Of a DNA stretch of 64,000 bases, positions 18,529-27,604 are shown piece by piece. Both the position numbers and the translations under genes were made by a program. How positions within the stretch are numbered: the stretch's first letter is position 1; each line of letters begins with the position of its first letter. Where the stretch lies: positions 1-64,000 of the forward strand of contig CAMEJM010000003.1 in the NCBI GenBank assembly GCA_945920215.1. Direction: 5' to 3'. Below the pieces are notes generated by a model. That model made no database searches, was not told the origin of the DNA, and was given only the letters and a program-made list of their open reading frames with translations. The stretch comes from an uncultured bacterium (GTDB lineage Bacteria > Bacillota > Clostridia > Oscillospirales > CAG-272).

Positions 18529-18733
18529 GTTTGCGCTGCAAACAGTGATATTTTTGTCTTTCAGACAAAAGTGATATTTCGGCTTTCAGCCGAAGCGATA
18601 TTATATTTGCCTTAACTTTCCCGATAGGGAAAACATCACTTTGCTTTTAGCAAAATATCGCGCCGAAGGCATATCGCTTGCCGCAAGGCAAATATAGTTG
18701 TGGCGTAGCGATAGGGATTTATCGCTACGCCAC
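18529..18733. repeat. Array of eight hairpins separated by GTGATATT-like spacers
   Basis: Eight successive inverted repeats with unrelated stems: 18529-18543, 18552-18570, 18578-18594, 18617-18632, 18640-18654, 18662-18670, 18678-18691 and a 14-bp stem at 18700-18733. In the left half the spacers are AGTGATATT, GTGATATT and GCGATATT; in the right half they are the reverse complement (ATATCGC twice, ATCAC). It fills the 437-base convergent gap between the ABC exporter and ispH/rpsA, where no gene is visible. The 3' part could terminate ispH/rpsA transcripts, but T-runs are poor. Confidence 0.7.
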
Positions 18734-18769
18734 TTATGGGGTGCCGTTCTTGTCGCTTTTGATAAGAAA

Positions 18770-20860
18770 TCAGTCGATGGAACCTGCGATATAGGGTGCC
18801 ATTTCTTCTCTTTCCTTTGCGCGTTCTTCAGCTTCGCGCTTAGCTTCTTCAGCGCGTTCTGCGCGTTCAGCCGCGCGTGCCGCTTCTTCTTCTGCACGCT
18901 TCTGTGCTTCGAGAATGGCGCGGATGGAAAGGGCAAGCTGGCGCTTCTCGGTGTTGATTTCGGTGATCTGCACCTGTACCTCCTGACCGACGGAAAGCAC
19001 GGTCTCGGGCTTGTCAACACGTTCGAGAGAAATGCGGGAATTGTGAATCAGACCGTCCACATCCTCTGCCACTTCCGCAAAAGCGCCGAAAGGAACAATG
19101 GATACGATCTTTGCGGTCACAATATCGCCGACGTTGTGTTCAGCCGCGTACTTTGCGAATGCGTCCATGTCGGGGGTCTTGTAGCCGAGCGAGATGCGGT
19201 GGTTCTCAGGGTCGATTTCCTTGATGTAAACCTCGACTTCCTGACCGACGGAGACAACCTGCGCCGGGTTCTTGATGTTCTTCCAAGACAGCTCCGACTT
19301 GTGAATCATCCCGTCCACACCGCCAAGGTCCACAAAAGCGCCGTAGGAGGTGAGGTTCTTGATTTTGGTCTTGAATTTCTGACCGACTTCAAGATGGCTG
19401 AAAGCCTCGAGACGTGCTGCGTCACGCGCTTCACGAGCGGCGCGGCGCTCTGCATACTGATAGGACTTGATGGAAGCGACGGTGCGCTTCTTTGCTTCGT
19501 CCACTTCGATGATCTTGACTTTCTGGGTGGTGCCGACCAGTGCGGAGAGGTCGCCGTCCTTCGCCACACCGCTCTGCGATGCGGGAACGAACACGCGGTA
19601 ACCCTCGATGTCCATGGTCAGACCGCCTTTGACAACTGCGGTCACCTTTCCTTCTTTGATGGGGTCCTCGGCAACGTCAGCAACAAACTTGAACCAGCCG
19701 GCGTCCTTATCGACACGCAGCTTGTCCAGCTGAACCTCGCCTTCCTTGTCGTCCACGCGGACGACGAATGCCTTGATTTCATCCCCGACTTTATACATTT
19801 CGGAAATCTTCGCATTGGGGTCGGCAGTCAGCTTATCGGCTTCAATCACGCCGGTCTGCTTTGTACCGAGGTCGAGATAAACACATTTATCTGTAACAGC
19901 CTGTACGGTGCCGACAACAATGTCTCCTGTATGTATAGTTTTGAGGGATTCGTCAAGCAGGGATGCATAATCTTCCATGCTCATTGTTTGGTATACCTCC
20001 GTAATAATGCCGTCAGGCGTGGAAGCGCCCGCGGTAATTGAAATCCGCCCCCCGATAGGTTTATCCCCAAGATCCCGCACCGATTCGATCCATCGTGTGT
20101 CTTTGCACCGCTCCGCGCACACTTCATACAGTTTCCGCGTGTTGGAGGAGTCAAAACCGCCGATGACAATCATGCAGTCTGAGTTTTCCGCGAGGGTAAT
20201 CGCCTCATGCTGGCGAGTTTCGGTAACATTACATATTGTATCAAAAAAAATCGCGTTTGTATAGAGGTTTTTGAGATATTTTTGAGTTTTTTTCCACTCT
20301 GAGACGCTGTGAGTGGTCTGCGCGGCGACAATCAGGCGCTTTTGGTCGTCCTCATGCTCTTTGAGATACTTCAGAACCGACTCTGCGTCCGAAAAAACGG
20401 CTTTTTCACCTTTTGCGTAGCTCAGGGTACCGATGGCTTCCGCGTGCGTTTCGCTGCCGAGCAGAATGAAACGGGTATGCTCCGCGTCTGTCTGCTCCGC
20501 CGCAATGGCGTGGATGCGTTTCACAAACGGGCAGGTCATGTCCGTGACATGAAAGTGGGGGTGCTTTTTTTCAAGAGTCTGCAGAACCGCTTCGTCCTCG
20601 CGGGGGATACCGTGGGCGCGGATTACCAGTACCGTGTTTCCGCACTTGTCGCTTGCCGCCGCGATTTTCGGCGCTTCTTCTATGCCGATGGCACGGATAC
20701 CGGCTTGCGCCAGCTCCTCCACATACAGACGGTTGTGAATCAGGGTGCCGAGCGTGTAGATGTGTTTGACGGATTGGTCACGGCGCAATTTTTCAATTTC
20801 GTCGGTGGCGCGCTTGACGCCGAAACAGAAGCCTGCGGTTGCGGCAAGAGTGACGCTCAT
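18770..20860 (-). CDS. ispH: IspH (HMBPP reductase) fused to ribosomal protein S1-like domains
   Basis: Fusion typical of Clostridia. Residues 1 to about 285 are IspH, the last enzyme of the MEP isoprenoid pathway, with three Fe-S cysteines in AGFCFGVKRA, DMTCPFVKRIH and DTICNVTETRQ, plus the AHG and THS active-site segments. From about 305 on come four S1 OB-fold repeats (GTVQAVTDKCVYLDLG; VTAVVKGGLTMDIEG; NLTSYGAFVDLGGVDGMIH; SIVPFGAFAEVAEDVDGLIH). The end is a charged Ala/Glu/Arg coiled-coil-like tail. Its ATG overlaps the plsC stop. It provides both isoprenoid synthesis and an S1-type mRNA-binding function, the latter by family inference. Confidence 0.96.
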   Translation of the reverse strand: MSVTLAATAGFCFGVKRATDEIEKLRRDQSVKHIYTLGTLIHNRLYVEELAQAGIRAIGIEEAPKIAAASDKCGNTVLVIRAHGIPREDEAVLQTLEKKHPHFHVTDMTCPFVKRIHAIAAEQTDAEHTRFILLGSETHAEAIGTLSYAKGEKAVFSDAESVLKYLKEHEDDQKRLIVAAQTTHSVSEWKKTQKYLKNLYTNAIFFDTICNVTETRQHEAITLAENSDCMIVIGGFDSSNTRKLYEVCAERCKDTRWIESVRDLGDKPIGGRISITAGASTPDGIITEVYQTMSMEDYASLLDESLKTIHTGDIVVGTVQAVTDKCVYLDLGTKQTGVIEADKLTADPNAKISEMYKVGDEIKAFVVRVDDKEGEVQLDKLRVDKDAGWFKFVADVAEDPIKEGKVTAVVKGGLTMDIEGYRVFVPASQSGVAKDGDLSALVGTTQKVKIIEVDEAKKRTVASIKSYQYAERRAAREARDAARLEAFSHLEVGQKFKTKIKNLTSYGAFVDLGGVDGMIHKSELSWKNIKNPAQVVSVGQEVEVYIKEIDPENHRISLGYKTPDMDAFAKYAAEHNVGDIVTAKIVSIVPFGAFAEVAEDVDGLIHNSRISLERVDKPETVLSVGQEVQVQITEINTEKRQLALSIRAILEAQKRAEEEAARAAERAERAEEAKREAEERAKEREEMAPYIAGSID

Positions 20861-21537
20861 GCGTTGTTCACCTCCGGCGTGATTTGCGCCGGTGCGCTAA
20901 GACGGGGAGGTATGTATCCGCCCAGCAGGCAGGTATTTGAGAAAAAGATGTTCGCTGCGCGCTCGTATCCCTCCCGTCCGCTCTCACAGCCGCAGATGTC
21001 CGCGTAGGAAATCGGCGCGCCGATGATGACGTCGACGCGGCGGAACAGGCAATAGCGCTGTTTCTTCATTTTCAGGCATACGGGCAGAACCGGCGCGCCG
21101 CTGCGGTACGCCATCATGCCGATTCCGTATTTGATGGGAGTTTGGGCGGGGTTTTTTCCCTTAAAGCGGTGTCCCTGCGGGAAGATCGCCACCATATCGC
21201 CGTCCTGTGCGAGAGAAACTGCCTTTTTAATGGCGCCGACGTCGGCGGAATCCCGCGTCACGCTGACCGCGCCCATCGCGCGGGCGAACGGCGCCAGCAG
21301 CGGAACATGAAATAATTCTTCCTTGGCGAGAAAATGTAATTGCCGCGGGAAAGCGGCGGCAAGCACCAGCGCGTCCGGGTATCCCGTGTGATTGGCGCAG
21401 ACAATGCACCCGCCCGCGGGAATGTTTTCAAGACCGGTCACATGGACGCGGAAAAAGAACCGGATGATTTTTGCCCCCCAAGAGCGCAGGCGCATATAGG
21501 AGGACCTCTTCTGCTTCTTTTTGTCCTTTTTACTCAT
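20857..21537 (-). CDS. plsC: 1-acyl-sn-glycerol-3-phosphate acyltransferase (PlsC family)
   Basis: Acylates lysophosphatidic acid in phospholipid synthesis at the inner face of the membrane. I place the start at ATG 21537 (226 residues, lysine-rich MSKKDKKKQKRSS N-terminus); the longer track ORF runs through cmk in another frame. Seen: HX4D motif in ANHTGYPDA, FAKEELF-like segment LAKEELFHVPL, and the block IFPQGHRFKG (family FPEGTR). Overlaps cmk by eight bases and ispH by four. The cmk-plsC-ispH order is common in Clostridia. Confidence 0.93.
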   Translation of the reverse strand: MSKKDKKKQKRSSYMRLRSWGAKIIRFFFRVHVTGLENIPAGGCIVCANHTGYPDALVLAAAFPRQLHFLAKEELFHVPLLAPFARAMGAVSVTRDSADVGAIKKAVSLAQDGDMVAIFPQGHRFKGKNPAQTPIKYGIGMMAYRSGAPVLPVCLKMKKQRYCLFRRVDVIIGAPISYADICGCESGREGYERAANIFFSNTCLLGGYIPPRLSAPAQITPEVNNA

Positions 21538-22207
21538 TGCGATCCCCCAGTTTCCGGCGGATAATTTCCAAAACTGCCGCAACGCTTTGGTCGGGCGTAT
21601 ACCCGGTGTTGTCGAGCAGAACGGCGTCCTCTGCGGGGCGCAGGGGCGCCACCGAGCGGGTGGAGTCGTTATGGTCGCGGGTTTTGATGTCCGACAGTAC
21701 CTGCTCGTAATCGACTTTTTCACCCCGTGCAATCAGTTCGTCATAGCGGCGCTTCGCGCGATTTTCCGCCGATGCGGTGAGGAAGATCTTTACCTCCGCG
21801 TCGGGAAAGATCACGGTGCCGATGTCACGTCCGTCCATAACGATCGACTGCGTTTTGGCAATATCGCGCTGGGCGTCCAGAAGAAAGGCGCGAACGGCAG
21901 GGTGCGCGGAAACGAGGGAGGCGTACATGGAGATTTCCTGTGTGCGGATGCTGTCAGAGACGTTCTGTCCGTTGAGATACAGATTCTGTACGCCGTTTTC
22001 ATAGGCAAGACGGATTTTGATGTCGGGCAGCAGATCCTCCACCGCGGCGGCGTCCTTCGGATTAACGCCCCGCTGCTTGACGTACAACCCCACCGTGCGA
22101 TACAGCGCGCCGGTGTCTACATAGGTAATTCCGAGCTTTTCGGCAACGGCTTTTGCTACCGTACTTTTTCCTGCCCCGCCGGGGCCGTCAATCGCGATTT
22201 TATACAT
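21530..22207 (-). CDS. cmk: Cytidylate kinase
   Basis: Phosphorylates CMP/dCMP. 225 residues. P-loop GPGGAGKSTVAKAVAEKLG, the TGALYRTV segment, VMDGRDIGTVIFPDA, and the lid-like RDHNDSTRSVAPL are all standard. First gene of cmk-plsC-ispH/rpsA, 21 bases after the flavoprotein gene on the same strand. Confidence 0.97.
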   Translation of the reverse strand: MYKIAIDGPGGAGKSTVAKAVAEKLGITYVDTGALYRTVGLYVKQRGVNPKDAAAVEDLLPDIKIRLAYENGVQNLYLNGQNVSDSIRTQEISMYASLVSAHPAVRAFLLDAQRDIAKTQSIVMDGRDIGTVIFPDAEVKIFLTASAENRAKRRYDELIARGEKVDYEQVLSDIKTRDHNDSTRSVAPLRPAEDAVLLDNTGYTPDQSVAAVLEIIRRKLGDRNE

Positions 22208-22228
22208 ATTTGCTCCTTACGGTATCGA

Positions 22229-23470
22229 TCAGTCTGACGCGGCGTTGCGCGCCGCAAGATAGGCGGTTGAAAAGGCAATTTGAAGATTGTAGCCGCCCGT
22301 GTAGGCGTCCAAATCCAGTATTTCGCCCGCGAAATAGAGGTTGGCGACTTTGCGGCTCATCATCGTGGAGGGGGAGACTTCACGTACGTCGACGCCCCCC
22401 GCCGTCACGACGGCTTCTTTCAGGGGGCGAAAACCGCTCAGCGGAACGGAAAAGCATTTGAGAGTTCGGAGAATCCGCCTGCGTTCTTCACGGGTAATAT
22501 CATGCACTTTTTTGTGCGGATCTATTCCGGCACGGTCGGAAAAGGGAAGAATCATCTTCTGGGGAAGCAGCGCCGCCAGTTCATTGGCAAAATCCTTGTT
22601 GGCGTTTTTGGAAAAGTCGGAAAGCAGACGCGCGTCCAGCGCGTGCTCGTTAAGGGCGGGCTTCAGGTCTATTTCCGCACTGACATGGGAAAAATCCAAG
22701 CCGCGCAGGTGCGCGGATGCGGAGAGAATCACAGGACCGCTCACCCCGAAATGGGTAAAGAGCATCTCGCCGAAATCCTCATAGACCTTTTTTCCGCCGG
22801 CGCGTATCGTCAACGCAATATTTTTTAAGGACAATCCCTGCATTTGGGAACAGACAGGGTCGGGAGAGGTCATCGGCACAAGCGAGGGGGAAAGAGGAGT
22901 GACCGTATGCCCGACCGCACGTGCAAGCGCGTAGCCGGACCCGTCGGAGCCGGTCAGGGGATAAGAGGCGCCGCCGGTTGCCAGTACCACACTGTCAAAG
23001 AAATCATCGCGCGCCGCGGTGCGCACCCCTGTAACTCTGCCGTTTTCCGTGAGGATTTCCGTGACGTTTTCATAGACGAACGTCGCGTCCTTTGCCGCGG
23101 CTTTCAAAGCGCGGAGAATGTCTGCGGAACGGTCGCTGACCGGGAACACGCGTCTGCCGCGCTCGGTCTTGAGCGGCACGCCTTGTCTCTCAAAAAAAGA
23201 GACGGTATCTGCCGGGGAAAACGCGTTGATGGCGGAATACAGAAAGCGTGGGTTGGAGATGACGTTGGAAAGAAATTCCTCGGGGGTGCAGTTGTTGGTC
23301 ACATTACAGCGCCCCTTACCGGTGATCAGAAGTTTGGTGCCGACGCGCGGCATATGCTCGAATACGGTGACGGAGGCGCCGAGCGGAAGTGCCGTCGCCG
23401 CGGCAAACAATCCTGCGGCGCCGCCGCCGACGATCGCGATACGGCGCGCGTCAGCGTTTAGTGTAGACAT
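22229..23470 (-). CDS. BaiN/HI0933-type NAD(P)/FAD-dependent flavoprotein
   Basis: Two-dinucleotide-binding flavoprotein family. I start at ATG 23470 (413 residues); the track's upstream TTG would lie deeper inside the regulator gene. Seen: IAIVGGGAAGLFAA (FAD Rossmann), GKGRCNVTNN near residue 55, VVLATGGASYPLTGSDGSG, and the C-terminal VTAGGVDVREV and LYFAGEILDLDAYTGGYNLQIAFSTA. The family is widespread; some members reduce bile-acid intermediates, but the substrate here cannot be inferred. Its start overlaps the 3' end of the RpiR gene by about 20 bases. Confidence 0.88.
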   Translation of the reverse strand: MSTLNADARRIAIVGGGAAGLFAAATALPLGASVTVFEHMPRVGTKLLITGKGRCNVTNNCTPEEFLSNVISNPRFLYSAINAFSPADTVSFFERQGVPLKTERGRRVFPVSDRSADILRALKAAAKDATFVYENVTEILTENGRVTGVRTAARDDFFDSVVLATGGASYPLTGSDGSGYALARAVGHTVTPLSPSLVPMTSPDPVCSQMQGLSLKNIALTIRAGGKKVYEDFGEMLFTHFGVSGPVILSASAHLRGLDFSHVSAEIDLKPALNEHALDARLLSDFSKNANKDFANELAALLPQKMILPFSDRAGIDPHKKVHDITREERRRILRTLKCFSVPLSGFRPLKEAVVTAGGVDVREVSPSTMMSRKVANLYFAGEILDLDAYTGGYNLQIAFSTAYLAARNAASD

Positions 23471-24308
23471 CGTATTCGTCCCAGATGCGTTCGAGCCGGT
23501 CAAGCCGCGCGCGCACCTCGTCAGGCTTTTTGCTTGCGACAGCCGCGATCAGGGCATTGATGACGGCGAGCGGCGCAATCAAGGAATCAACAAAGGAAAC
23601 CATGTCACTCTGCGCCGCGAGTAGGCAATCCGCCCCCTCCGCGATAGGTGAGAGTTGGCTGTCTGTCAGGGCAATGACGGCGGCGCCGTTTGCTTTTGCG
23701 TATTTCACCGCGCGCCGGACGCGGGAGGAGTAGCGGGGGAAGCTGATGGCAATCATCACGTCATCCTTGCCGATGTCAAGGATCTGCTCGAACATCTCGC
23801 CCGCGCCGGTCAGCTGTACCAGGTGCACGTTGGAGCAGATCATGGTCAGGTTGATATGCAGAAAGGAAGCAAGAGCGGAGGAGGAACCCACGCCCATGAT
23901 ATAAATATTCTTAGCGTGCGTAATGGCGTCAACCGCCGCTTCAAATGCGGTGCGGTCGAGGGTTTCCATCGTGTATTTGATTTTTTCGATTTCGCCGTTC
24001 ATCACTTTGGAGAACAGATCCCCACCGCCGATGCGGGCACTGGTCACTTCAATTCTCTGATTGGGCGTCAGCTTGGCACGAACCATTTCCTGCACAGCGT
24101 GCTGAAATTCGGGGTATCCCTCAAAGCCCAACTCGTTTGCAAAGCGCACAACGGTGGATTCGGAAACGCCCACCGTCTGACCGAGCTTGGCGGCAGTCAT
24201 GTAGGCGGTTTTGTCGTAGTCGCGGAGAATGGCGTCCGCGATACGGCGCTGTCCCTTGGAAAATGAGGGCATATTCTCCCGGATGAGTTCTGAAATATCG
24301 GTTTTCAT
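23451..24308 (-). CDS. RpiR/MurR-family transcriptional regulator
   Basis: N-terminal helix-turn-helix (YMTAAKLGQTVGVSESTVVRFANELGFEGYPEFQ) followed by a SIS phosphosugar-binding domain (NIYIMGVGSSSALASFL, VMIAISFPRYSSRVRRAVKYAK, VIALTDSQLSPIAEGAD). Such proteins sense phosphorylated sugars and usually control sugar or amino-sugar genes. No sugar gene is adjacent, so its target is unclear; it heads the run into the flavoprotein gene. 285 residues. Confidence 0.93.
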   Translation of the reverse strand: MKTDISELIRENMPSFSKGQRRIADAILRDYDKTAYMTAAKLGQTVGVSESTVVRFANELGFEGYPEFQHAVQEMVRAKLTPNQRIEVTSARIGGGDLFSKVMNGEIEKIKYTMETLDRTAFEAAVDAITHAKNIYIMGVGSSSALASFLHINLTMICSNVHLVQLTGAGEMFEQILDIGKDDVMIAISFPRYSSRVRRAVKYAKANGAAVIALTDSQLSPIAEGADCLLAAQSDMVSFVDSLIAPLAVINALIAAVASKKPDEVRARLDRLERIWDEYDVYTKR

Positions 24309-24359
24309 AGTAGCCTCGTTCGTATTTGAGTCATCGTTAATTGTAGAGAAAGAACAGGG

Positions 24360-25817
24360 TCAGGCAAACTTGGCAAGCCCGCCTTCCATGCGGCGCATGG
24401 TTTCTTCCCGTCCGATGACAGCCATGATCTCCGTGGCGCCGCCGGGGGTAACGGTCATGCCGGAGAGGGCAATGCGCGCGCACCACAGGAGGGCGCCGGA
24501 CTTCACGCCGAGTTCCTCCGCTTTGGCTGAGAAAAGCGCAAAGAGGGCGTCGCTTGTCCATTCCGTCGCGCCCAAGAGAATGTCGTAGGCGCTTTGGAGC
24601 AGAGGCAGGGCGTTCTCGGCGGTGACTTTGTTCTTCTTGTTGAGGAACAGCTCCGTTCCGTATTCGCAAGGCTCGATAAAACACGCGATCTTGTCGTTGA
24701 TTTCGCTGAGTTTGGCAAGTCTGCCGTGCAGAAGAGACAGCATCAGAGTCCGGTCAATGTTCGCCGGCAAGTCGGTGCGGAGGAACGGCTTCACGCGCTC
24801 CGTAAAGTCCTCAAAAGACAGGCGGCGGATATACTCGCCGTTGAACCACAGCATTTTGTCAAAGTCGAAAACAGCGGGAGATTTATTGACCCCTTCAATG
24901 GAGAATGCGGCTTTCAGCTCGTCCAGTGTGAAAAACTCCTGCTCCGCAAGTTCCTTTTTGGGGTTCCAGCCCAACAGGGCGATATAGTTGATGATTGCCT
25001 CGGGCAGGTAACCGTCTTTGACCAGATCCTGAAAACTGACGGCGCCGTGGCGCTTGGAAAGTTTGGAAACCGTTCCGTCCGGATTCTTGCCCATCAGGAG
25101 CGGCAGGTGTACATAAGTCGGGCGCTCCCAACCGAGAGCGTCGTAGAGCAGTGCGTACTTGGGGGTGGAGGTAATATATTCGCTGCCGCGCACCACGTGG
25201 GTTACGCCCATCAGATGGTCGTCAATCACATGCGCGAAATTGTAGGTGGGGTATCCGTCCGCTTTCATCAGGATCTGATCCTGAAGTTCCTTACATTCGC
25301 AGCTGATTTCACCGAACACCGCGTCGTGATAGGTGACGGTGCCCTCTGTCGGCATCTTCTGACGAATCACGTAAGGAATGCCTGCGGCAAGGTTGCGGGC
25401 AACCTCTTCGGCGGGAAGATTGCGGCAATGGCGGTCATAGCCGCCGTTCGCCTCTTCCTCATGGAGCTGTTCAAGGCGTTCCTTAGAGCAGAAGCAATAG
25501 TAAGCGTGTCCGCTCTTCACCAACTGTTCAGCATACTTGGGGTAAATGTCTTTGCGCTCACTCTGAATGTAAGGACCGTGTTCACCGCCGACGCCGGGTC
25601 CCTCGTCGTATGACAATCCGGTCATTTCAAGGGTGGAAAGGATGACGTCTGTGGCGCCCTCTACAAGCCGCTCTCTGTCCGTGTCCTCAATGCGGAGGAT
25701 AAACTTGCCGCCTGCGTGCTTGGCAGTCAGATAAGAATAAAGCGCGGTGCGTAGATTCCCGATGTGCATATAACCGGTGGGGCTGGGTGCAAAACGGGTG
25801 ACAACTGTTTGATTCAT
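24360..25817 (-). CDS. gltX: Glutamyl-tRNA synthetase
   Basis: Class I aminoacyl-tRNA synthetase charging glutamate. ATG 25817 is preferred (485 residues, MNQTVVTRFAPSPTG) with GAGG upstream. HIGH-type motif PTGYMHIGN, KMSKS-type motif VSKLSKRHG, RIEDTDRERL. It coexists with a GlnRS in this window, so tRNA-Gln can be charged directly and this enzyme is probably discriminating. Confidence 0.97.
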   Translation of the reverse strand: MNQTVVTRFAPSPTGYMHIGNLRTALYSYLTAKHAGGKFILRIEDTDRERLVEGATDVILSTLEMTGLSYDEGPGVGGEHGPYIQSERKDIYPKYAEQLVKSGHAYYCFCSKERLEQLHEEEANGGYDRHCRNLPAEEVARNLAAGIPYVIRQKMPTEGTVTYHDAVFGEISCECKELQDQILMKADGYPTYNFAHVIDDHLMGVTHVVRGSEYITSTPKYALLYDALGWERPTYVHLPLLMGKNPDGTVSKLSKRHGAVSFQDLVKDGYLPEAIINYIALLGWNPKKELAEQEFFTLDELKAAFSIEGVNKSPAVFDFDKMLWFNGEYIRRLSFEDFTERVKPFLRTDLPANIDRTLMLSLLHGRLAKLSEINDKIACFIEPCEYGTELFLNKKNKVTAENALPLLQSAYDILLGATEWTSDALFALFSAKAEELGVKSGALLWCARIALSGMTVTPGGATEIMAVIGREETMRRMEGGLAKFA

Positions 25818-25867
25818 ATTGAAAACCTCATTGGAAACGCGCATACGCGTAAATTTATAACAGTCCT

Positions 25868-25896
25868 ATTTTAGCATACTACTCTCCGTCCGTCAA
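25868..25896 (-). promoter_or_regulatory. Sigma-A promoter for gltX
   Basis: On the minus strand TTGACG (25896-25891) and TAAAAT (25873-25868) with a 17-base spacer, 50 bases before the gltX ATG. No T-box features were seen in the short leader. Confidence 0.65.
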
Positions 25897-25913
25897 TCGT
25901 TTTCGCAAAATGT

Positions 25914-25942
25914 TTGACACGCACCGCGGGCGGCGGTATAAT
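25914..25942 (+). promoter_or_regulatory. Consensus sigma-A promoter for the histidine kinase
   Basis: TTGACA at 25914-25919 and TATAAT at 25937-25942 with a 17-base spacer; full consensus. It is divergent from and close to the gltX promoter. Confidence 0.88.
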
Positions 25943-25973
25943 AGAGCCACCAAGAGGCAAGGAGAGACAGAAC

Positions 25974-27476
25974 GTGTACAAAAGCGTATTTACGAAATAT
26001 ATGGTGGCGTTTGCCGTGATTATATTTATCAGCTTTTTTCTGCTTGCGTTCATTATCAGTTCCATTATCAACAAGTACGCAACGAATACGGTGAAAGACG
26101 AAGTCAGCAATACTGCCGAGGTGGCGGTAAACGTACTGGAATACAACTATAAGCACAGTGGCAGAGACAAGACGTTTGAAGAATATCTCGGATATTATCA
26201 GGACGCTGTGCAGAATCTGCTTTCCGGCGTTGGAAAACGGTCGAACGAACGCCTGCTTCTGATTTCGGATATGGAGGGGAAGATACTTTTCGGCATGAAT
26301 GCCGAGGGGGAGATTTTGCTCGGTGTGGATAAGGATGGGAAACTGATCGGCAATTCCTATGATCCGCTTCCGATACCGGCGCAGGTAATGCAGGAGCTGT
26401 CGGAAAACGGCAGATACGAGTCGGAAGACAATATGCTGGGGTACTTCGTCAATCGCTTTATCGTCTGCGCCATCGCGGTGCACGACTCTGACGGCGAGGG
26501 GATCGGCGCCGTCTTTTCCTGCTCCTCCTCCGCCGGTGAGGACGCGCTGATACGCACCATGAACCGCACGGTGATTATGGTCAGCCTTTGGGTCATGCTG
26601 GCGGCAATGATAGCCGTTTACTTCATCAGCGACCGTATTACAAGCCCGTTGCGCTCCATGACAAATGTAGCAAAGGATTTTGCACACGGTAAAATGGACA
26701 GCCGCGTAAACGTGAACGGCAAGGATGAGATAGCCGAGCTTGGTACGGCGTTCAACAATATGGCGGAGTCCCTCCAGGAGAATGAAAAAATGCGCAACGC
26801 ATTTCTTGCCAATGTCTCCCATGACCTGCGCACCCCCATGACGACGATCGCCGGCTTTGTCGACGGCATGATCAGCGGCGCTATCCCGCAGGACAAGCAG
26901 CCTGAATACCTTGAGATTGTATCCTCCGAGGTGCACAGGCTTTCCCGCCTTGTCAGCCAGATCCTTGACGTGTCGCGCCTGGAATCGGGAGAACGCAAGT
27001 TTACGTTTGTGCGTTTTGACATCTGCGAAATGGCTCGCCTGATTTTGATTTCCTTTGAGCAGAAGATTGAAGAGAAGAAGCTGGAAGTGGTGTTTGAATG
27101 CGACCGTGATTCCATGTACGCCAACGGCGACAGCGACGCCATTCATCAAGTACTGTATAATCTCTGCGACAACGCCATTAAATTCTCGCGGGAAAGTGGG
27201 CTCCTGCGCCTGAACATCGCCGTCAAGGCGCCTGGAAAAATCCAAGTGACCGTTTATAATGAAGGTCAGGGAATTCCCGCGGAGGATTTGCCGTATGTCT
27301 TTGAACGCTTCTATAAGAGCGATAAGAGCCGCGGACTGGATAAGACAGGCGTCGGACTCGGGCTTTATATTGTGAAAACCATTCTGGAAGCGCAACATCA
27401 GAGCATTGAGGTGGAAAGCGTGCAAAACCAGTACTGCGAATTTCGTTTCACGCTGAAAGAGGATAAAAGCGAGTGA
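25974..27476 (+). CDS. Orphan membrane sensor histidine kinase
   Basis: The GTG start at 25974 follows AAGGAG by nine bases and lies downstream of the promoter; the track start overlaps the promoter and cannot be right. About 500 residues: TM1 (YMVAFAVIIFISFFLLAFIISSII), extracytoplasmic sensor of about 170 residues, TM2 (VSLWVMLAAMIAVYFIS), HAMP, HisKA with phospho-accepting His in NVSHDLRTPMT, and HATPase_c with N-box LCDNAIKFS, GQGIP and GVGLGLYIVK. No response regulator gene is in the window, so the partner must be elsewhere. A monocistronic unit ending at a strong terminator. Confidence 0.93.
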   Translation: MYKSVFTKYMVAFAVIIFISFFLLAFIISSIINKYATNTVKDEVSNTAEVAVNVLEYNYKHSGRDKTFEEYLGYYQDAVQNLLSGVGKRSNERLLLISDMEGKILFGMNAEGEILLGVDKDGKLIGNSYDPLPIPAQVMQELSENGRYESEDNMLGYFVNRFIVCAIAVHDSDGEGIGAVFSCSSSAGEDALIRTMNRTVIMVSLWVMLAAMIAVYFISDRITSPLRSMTNVAKDFAHGKMDSRVNVNGKDEIAELGTAFNNMAESLQENEKMRNAFLANVSHDLRTPMTTIAGFVDGMISGAIPQDKQPEYLEIVSSEVHRLSRLVSQILDVSRLESGERKFTFVRFDICEMARLILISFEQKIEEKKLEVVFECDRDSMYANGDSDAIHQVLYNLCDNAIKFSRESGLLRLNIAVKAPGKIQVTVYNEGQGIPAEDLPYVFERFYKSDKSRGLDKTGVGLGLYIVKTILEAQHQSIEVESVQNQYCEFRFTLKEDKSE

Positions 27477-27545
27477 GAGGGAACGCGCGCCGGTTTGCGC
27501 GGCTTTCAATGACAGTATTACGTTTCAAGCAAAACTTATTTAACG

Positions 27546-27574
27546 AAAAAAGAGCCGTTTCGCGGCTCTTTTTT
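27546..27574. terminator. Bidirectional intrinsic terminator
   Basis: AAAAAAGAGCCG (27546-27557), loop, CGGCTCTTTTTT (27563-27574). Works for the histidine kinase on plus and for the ABC operon on minus. Confidence 0.9.
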
Positions 27575-27604
27575 CATGCTGATTGTGCAGTTGCAGATGA
27601 GAAA

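Noticed and set aside
18529-18733. CRISPR array
   Set aside because: No constant repeat of 24-40 bases with unique spacers; the constant part is only about 8 bases and no cas genes are present.
18770-20860. IspH-S1 fusion as a misassembly or novel protein
   Set aside because: This fusion is well known in Clostridia and the frame is continuous.
25818-25890. T-box or other riboswitch upstream of gltX
   Set aside because: The leader is too short and lacks specifier-loop and antiterminator sequences; none seen before glnS either.
25893-27509. 538-residue minus-strand ORF opposite the histidine kinase
   Set aside because: Exact shadow of a gene with clear HisKA/HATPase motifs; the translation has no family features and no RBS.
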